Assembly: GCA_022579005.1 (NCBI GenBank)
Contig: MU401499.1
Span: 62,001-126,000 of the forward strand
Source: Poronia punctata
Lineage: Eukaryota > Ascomycota > Sordariomycetes > Xylariales > Xylariaceae
Reading direction: 5' to 3'
DNA length: 64,000 bases
Under the pieces are notes generated by a model. It was not told the origin of the DNA, made no database searches, and saw nothing but the letters and a program-made list of their open reading frames with translations. The translations under genes and the position numbers were made by a program. Position 1 is the first letter of the stretch. Each line of letters starts with the position of its first letter. Of this stretch, positions 59,872 to 64,000 are shown in pieces.

Positions 59872-62721
59872 ATTTGTAATTGATTCTTGGCACTATCTAA
59901 AGGAGAAGAGAATTATGCTTTCGAGTCCGGCTCAGTGAAGACATGGCTGGAACTCGGACAGTCGAAAGCAAAGACTCTATTGGTTTCTTATACGACCGAA
60001 CTATTTGCCTCGGGTATCCATTTCCAATAGTAGAACCTACATAAGGTAGACCTTTTTTTGCTTCAGCCCTACCGCACAATTCCGTGGGGGGAACGATTCG
60101 CCTTTCGCGGTAAACGACTGAAGACCTGCATCTCTGCCTAGATCTTCTATCCGATAGCCACAAGCCGACGTAAAACTTCAACCGGTACTCTCGGAGACTT
60201 TGCGGTATTCAAACAACACATGAGGCTACCCCGGAACAGGCAACATTGGCGTGAGCGCTGCCATACCGAAAGGTTCTTTTTGACATGTGCGTGAAGCTGA
60301 GGTAGCATTGGGGCTCGCCCTTTTTTTTCGTGTCATCGTATAAGCGCAATCAAACGCCTTGCGAGCACCATGTTCTTCACCGAGGATCGGGAGCATGGTA
60401 GGTAAGGTACGTGCAGATCATAAGCAAGGCTTTCGGCCGCATATGCAGGTGGTAGTAGAGGTAGGCTTATTTTGCAGATATAGGCCTGTAGTAATGAATC
60501 TTGGCGATGTCACATACGACTTTCTTCGGCTTGGGAGCAAGAAGTGATTTTCATATCCACGATGTGTTGCAATCCAAGGTGCAGACTCTCGTACCTGGCC
60601 GGGGCCTATCACCTACCGGTATCAATGGTAGCTCTGTTGCGCTTTGGATAGAATACCTAGCGAATACCAAATTAGAGCGTGAGACCCTCGAATTCTTGCA
60701 GCTCATTGGCGCGGCAGTGAAACTTCTACGGAACAATCTGCTGCCCGGTACCAAATAGAGGTACGTGATGAGGGGGGAAGATCATGATCTGATAATAAGA
60801 CTGGGGGTGGAACAAAGGGCGTACATGTCCATCATCCATGAGGCTCTGCCGCAGGTCGCGCCCTCCCAAGTCTACTTTATAGCTGCGGGCCGCGGACAAA
60901 GTAATAAGTGGGGGCGTTTGCCTTGCCCAATCTAAAAATCGAATTTGTTCCATGCAGGTGACCGAATACGCAGTACAACAACAAACATCAAAAACATTGT
61001 TGGAAGAGATGAAAAAAGTTCATGTTATACTTGTGATGATTTTTCCAAACACCATTGTACAGACTAATAAGGTATTTAGACCCCACGACAATAATCTCAG
61101 CTTATCTAAAGCTCCTCACCCACATCAAGTCCACGAGACCGGTCACCGAACACGTCTACCCCACGTGTCTAGTTGGAGCAACCTACCTACACATACTGCT
61201 GACACTAGTTTTCGGAATGCGCACATAACACGGATAGATAGAGCGGAAAGTTTGGCATGTGAGGCTTTCCCCAGAGGACGCGCGCAGTGTTCGATGTGGA
61301 AGGTCTGAGTTGCAAGAGACTATGCGCGGCCCTCGCTCAATTCCGTAGACGGAAAGCACCGCTGAGATGAGACTCTCCCGTCTTATGGGATGACATTTCC
61401 GGATCGCTATGGCGGCTCTGTCGTCTTGTTCAACGTTGCGCGCGGCCGTAAGAGCCTCAACTGAAACTATGTTAAACCTGATGAGATATTTCGGTGTACT
61501 CACTCGCCCGTTGTGAGAGTGAGGTCTGCCTGTGCCAAGGAAGGAGTTCGAGAGAATAACCAGCCTTATGTAAATCGCAGTTTCTTTTAGACGCTAGGTT
61601 TCCGCGGCAGAGGGATAGGGCAAAGTCAGCATCGTGCGAGTTCTCGAAGATGACTACCTTAGTTATGTAGGTACACTCCGACCTCTGGTAAGTGAAAGAA
61701 CACTGCGTAATATCTCCAAATGCGAGTTAGGGTACAAGGATGGGTCGGGGCTAGGCAATGACATGGGATTCCCCAAGCACAATGGTGTAGGTAAGCTTAC
61801 TATCGCAATGACTCTATCAGCATCTAGACTAGGTAGACCTGCGTCACACCCTTTGACCACTTTGTTATACCTCTTTGCGCAGAAGGTGCCACTCACGTGG
61901 CCCCCACGGGCCCGCCTTGATCTAAACGCTCTCGGGGTCCTTGATCACGATTTTATTATATCCCCAACTTCGTCTTTAGGGTGTCGTCTTTCGTAAGTCC
62001 CGTAGGCCTCGCCCGACAGAGGAGATAGGTAGAACATATACTTACTAGTATGTAGAAAATCGTAAAAACGCTGGCTTTCCGTACCGCAATGACAAGAGTG
62101 GTAAGAACTGCTTGTTCAGTCCTGCGGATGAGCAAGCGGGTAGGTAATAGGTAGGTAACCGTGAGCTCTACCATCTCCGTCTAGAGACGGGGACAATCAA
62201 GGCAATGCGGCTCATTTCCTAGTTTAGCACTAAACAAAGTGAAAATAAACAAAGTGAGAGTAAGCCCTCTGCTTAGTCAAAACAGGGGTGGACTGACTGG
62301 GGCCGAAGGGCTTGCTTATGACCGACAAGTCTCGCCCTTGATCCTGTAGAAGGACTGTCGAGACAAACATCTAGAGTTTAAGTTAACTAGGTTAGGACAC
62401 TTTAAATGCCCTCCTCCAGGACTCCTTCCGGATGTGACTCATTGAGATGTCTAACATGAGAAACATCTGCGCTTACACATCACATGCAAGGTAGGATGTG
62501 ATGAGTTAAATACATACTCCGTAAGTAACACCTACTCGTACTTAGGAACGGCAGACCGACCACCGATGGGTTTCTCGTCCGGGCATTGAGCCGACCCCAC
62601 TGAGTGTATAAGTAGGTAACTTAGATTCTTGTTTTGTATTCTGCTTTTAGTATTTGGAGTCATCACCTCATGTCACAAATCATCAGGTCCAGACAGACGC
62701 CACGAACTAGATAGGCAGGTG
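59872..62721. other. Intergenic, no gene seen
   Basis: 2.8 kb between the unrecognised gene and the SET-domain gene. Open frames up to about 120 codons lack domains or splice partners. TACTCGTA at 62533-62540 and several TAGGTAGG tracts near 62140-62160. Confidence 0.55.
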
Positions 62722-64000
62722 TCATCTCTCCCTTCTATACCTACAGCTCCTCTCCCCACAGAGACATTTCTTATCTAGTCCCTTCCAGTAATTTTCCGAA
62801 TAATCGACCGTGATCTCCGAACCCGCTTCGATCCCTTTACTAACCAGGATGATACGCTGCGTGTTCAACCAAGTAAACCTCTGATACTGCGAGTTTGCAT
62901 TACAGCTGTGGTTGACGAAGCGGGTAAAATTCCCTTCCCGTCCTTGCCATATCTGATAGTGTCTTGCACCTACAGTACTTTCCATGACGTCGACATCGCT
63001 GAGACCCTTTGTGATAACTCCGACAAACTCCCCAATAGCAGCCCCCCTCTCAAAGGCGCATAGAGCCATGAGTCCGTTATTGCGACCCCTGGTGCGAAAC
63101 ACCTGCACCGGGGGCGGGGGAGGCGTGGCGCATCCGAATAAGGACGGGAAACAATAACAGCAGTTGAGTTTGGGGTCGTCGGACTGTTCTTGCGAACATA
63201 CCTCGCATAGGGGTAAATTGGACACCCGCATCAAAGCGCCAGACGACGGGGGTTTCCAGCGGGGATCTTCACTACCCCACACTGCTTGGTCCATGACCGA
63301 CTCCTCGATATGTCGGTATTCGAAATCCGGATCCCACTGTAGATATGTCTGCCGTAGCGGTACCGGGGGCGAGCCATCCGGATCGACGACCCAATCGTGA
63401 GGGTGGCCCGAGTACAGTCTTTGCGTCGACTCACCGACTATGAACAGTAGCCGTCGCCATCCAGGGTTCATGGTATCAGCCGCTACCTCCAACGCGGGCC
63501 GCAGGTTTCTGAGCCGTTGCATGCTGTCCTTGTCAAAGCCTATGCGGTATTTGCAGAAGCGGTATATGCCCATGCCCGCGAATACCAATGCAACCCAACC
63601 ACCGGTGTCCTTGATCTCCTTGTAACCGCGCCAGATGGCCATCTTGTTTCGCAGGTCTTTCTCCGACCAGCCAAAGTTGGCCGAAGCCTCTACTAGCGCC
63701 GCTTTACGGTGCTTCGTATGCGACGTTTTTGGGTCGCTGGCCTGCATATGTTCGACATAGGCATCGAAATATTCTATCCATCGCGCCTGCACGACCACCT
63801 CCACCGATCTGCAAGTGCGGCTTGCCTGGGTAACTTTCCGGCAGAAGATTGTCGTGTCATTGAATTGCACACCTGTAGAACAAGGTCTGCTTAGCAACGG
63901 AAGCGACAAGCCAATGTTAGACATGTCCTTCGGGGCCGCGGCATCATCGAGAACAGGCGGCTGAACGAACTGACCCAGAAGCGCTACCGGATCTATGCCC
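62722..64000 (-). CDS. SET-domain protein, partial (5' end outside window)
   Basis: The frame is open to the window edge on its 5' side, so the start is not visible; the first in-window residues read GIDPVALLGQFVQPP. At least 425 residues. N-terminal part unrecognised (YVEHMQASDPKTSHTKHRKA). A Cys cluster CEVCSQEQSDDPKLNCCYC lies before the SET domain. The SET domain runs from about FRTRGRNNGLMALCAFERGA (SET-N) to GNFTRFVNHSCNANSQYQRF (cofactor-binding NHSCxxN) and GSEITVDYSENYW (catalytic Tyr). A post-SET CLCGERSCR closes it, as in SUV39/SET2-type lysine methyltransferases that need a zinc post-SET. Substrate lysine not determined. Confidence 0.88.
   Translation of the reverse strand, partial: GIDPVALLGQFVQPPVLDDAAAPKDMSNIGLSLPLLSRPCSTGVQFNDTTIFCRKVTQASRTCRSVEVVVQARWIEYFDAYVEHMQASDPKTSHTKHRKAALVEASANFGWSEKDLRNKMAIWRGYKEIKDTGGWVALVFAGMGIYRFCKYRIGFDKDSMQRLRNLRPALEVAADTMNPGWRRLLFIVGESTQRLYSGHPHDWVVDPDGSPPVPLRQTYLQWDPDFEYRHIEESVMDQAVWGSEDPRWKPPSSGALMRVSNLPLCEVCSQEQSDDPKLNCCYCFPSLFGCATPPPPPVQVFRTRGRNNGLMALCAFERGAAIGEFVGVITKGLSDVDVMESTVGARHYQIWQGREGNFTRFVNHSCNANSQYQRFTWLNTQRIILVSKGIEAGSEITVDYSENYWKGLDKKCLCGERSCRYRRER

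Noticed and set aside
61634..61996. 120-codon plus-strand frame
   Set aside because: No domain and ordinary length for a chance frame in a 2.8-kb gap.
1..64000. CRISPR arrays, prophage or bacterial operon signals
   Set aside because: The window is eukaryotic with spliced genes; the only regular repeats are microsatellites and the minisatellite at 50 kb, which lacks unique spacers.

Overview
The window is nuclear DNA of a filamentous ascomycete (Pezizomycotina). The evidence is short GT-AG introns in most genes, an AA9 polysaccharide monooxygenase with a fungal CBM1, a HsbA-type GPI-anchored wall protein, a fungal alcohol-oxidase-like GMC enzyme, Ugo1, and tRNA genes scattered among protein genes. 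A sordariomycete is likely, but no marker in the window proves it. There is no CRISPR array, operon or phage. Exon borders below were worked out by hand from splice sites, reading phase and protein conservation.

Layout. 0.4-10.3 kb, minus strand: mitochondrial hydroxyacyl-thioester dehydratase (HTD2), methionyl-tRNA synthetase, then an alcohol-oxidase-like GMC oxidoreductase; a tRNA-like locus lies between the last two. 10.3-15.3 kb: about 5 kb in which I see no gene. 15.3-28.8 kb: a metabolic block with a phenol-hydroxylase-like flavoprotein, a secreted tannase/feruloyl esterase, a Dal5-type transporter (one intron holds an assembly gap), a secreted arylsulfatase and a drug/amino-acid-type MFS transporter. 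29.7-32.0 kb: TAF6, tRNA-Gly(GCC) and initiator tRNA-Met. 32.7-40.2 kb: a salicylate-hydroxylase-like monooxygenase with an ATG-only first exon, a secreted S41-type peptidase-like protein and a secreted glycosidase-like protein. 40.4-46.7 kb: housekeeping and mitochondrial genes (gamma-butyrobetaine dioxygenase, Rrp15, adrenodoxin-type ferredoxin, Ugo1). 48-54 kb: secreted/wall genes (AA9-CBM1, HsbA-like GPI protein, small Cys-rich exon-repeat protein) around a 1.1 kb TA-flanked inverted-repeat element with a minisatellite core. 56.6-59.9 kb: an RS/RD-repeat protein and an unrecognised protein. 62.7-64 kb: the C-terminal part of a SET-domain protein cut by the window edge.

How the genes fit together. 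The 15-29 kb block could form a plant-phenolic module: an esterase and a sulfatase freeing phenols outside the cell, transporters, and a flavin hydroxylase. This is inference from adjacency. The most unusual structures are the inverted-repeat element with its two-module minisatellite, the secreted protein built by tandem exon-plus-intron duplication, and an octamer (TACTCGTA) that recurs far more often than chance in intergenic DNA.
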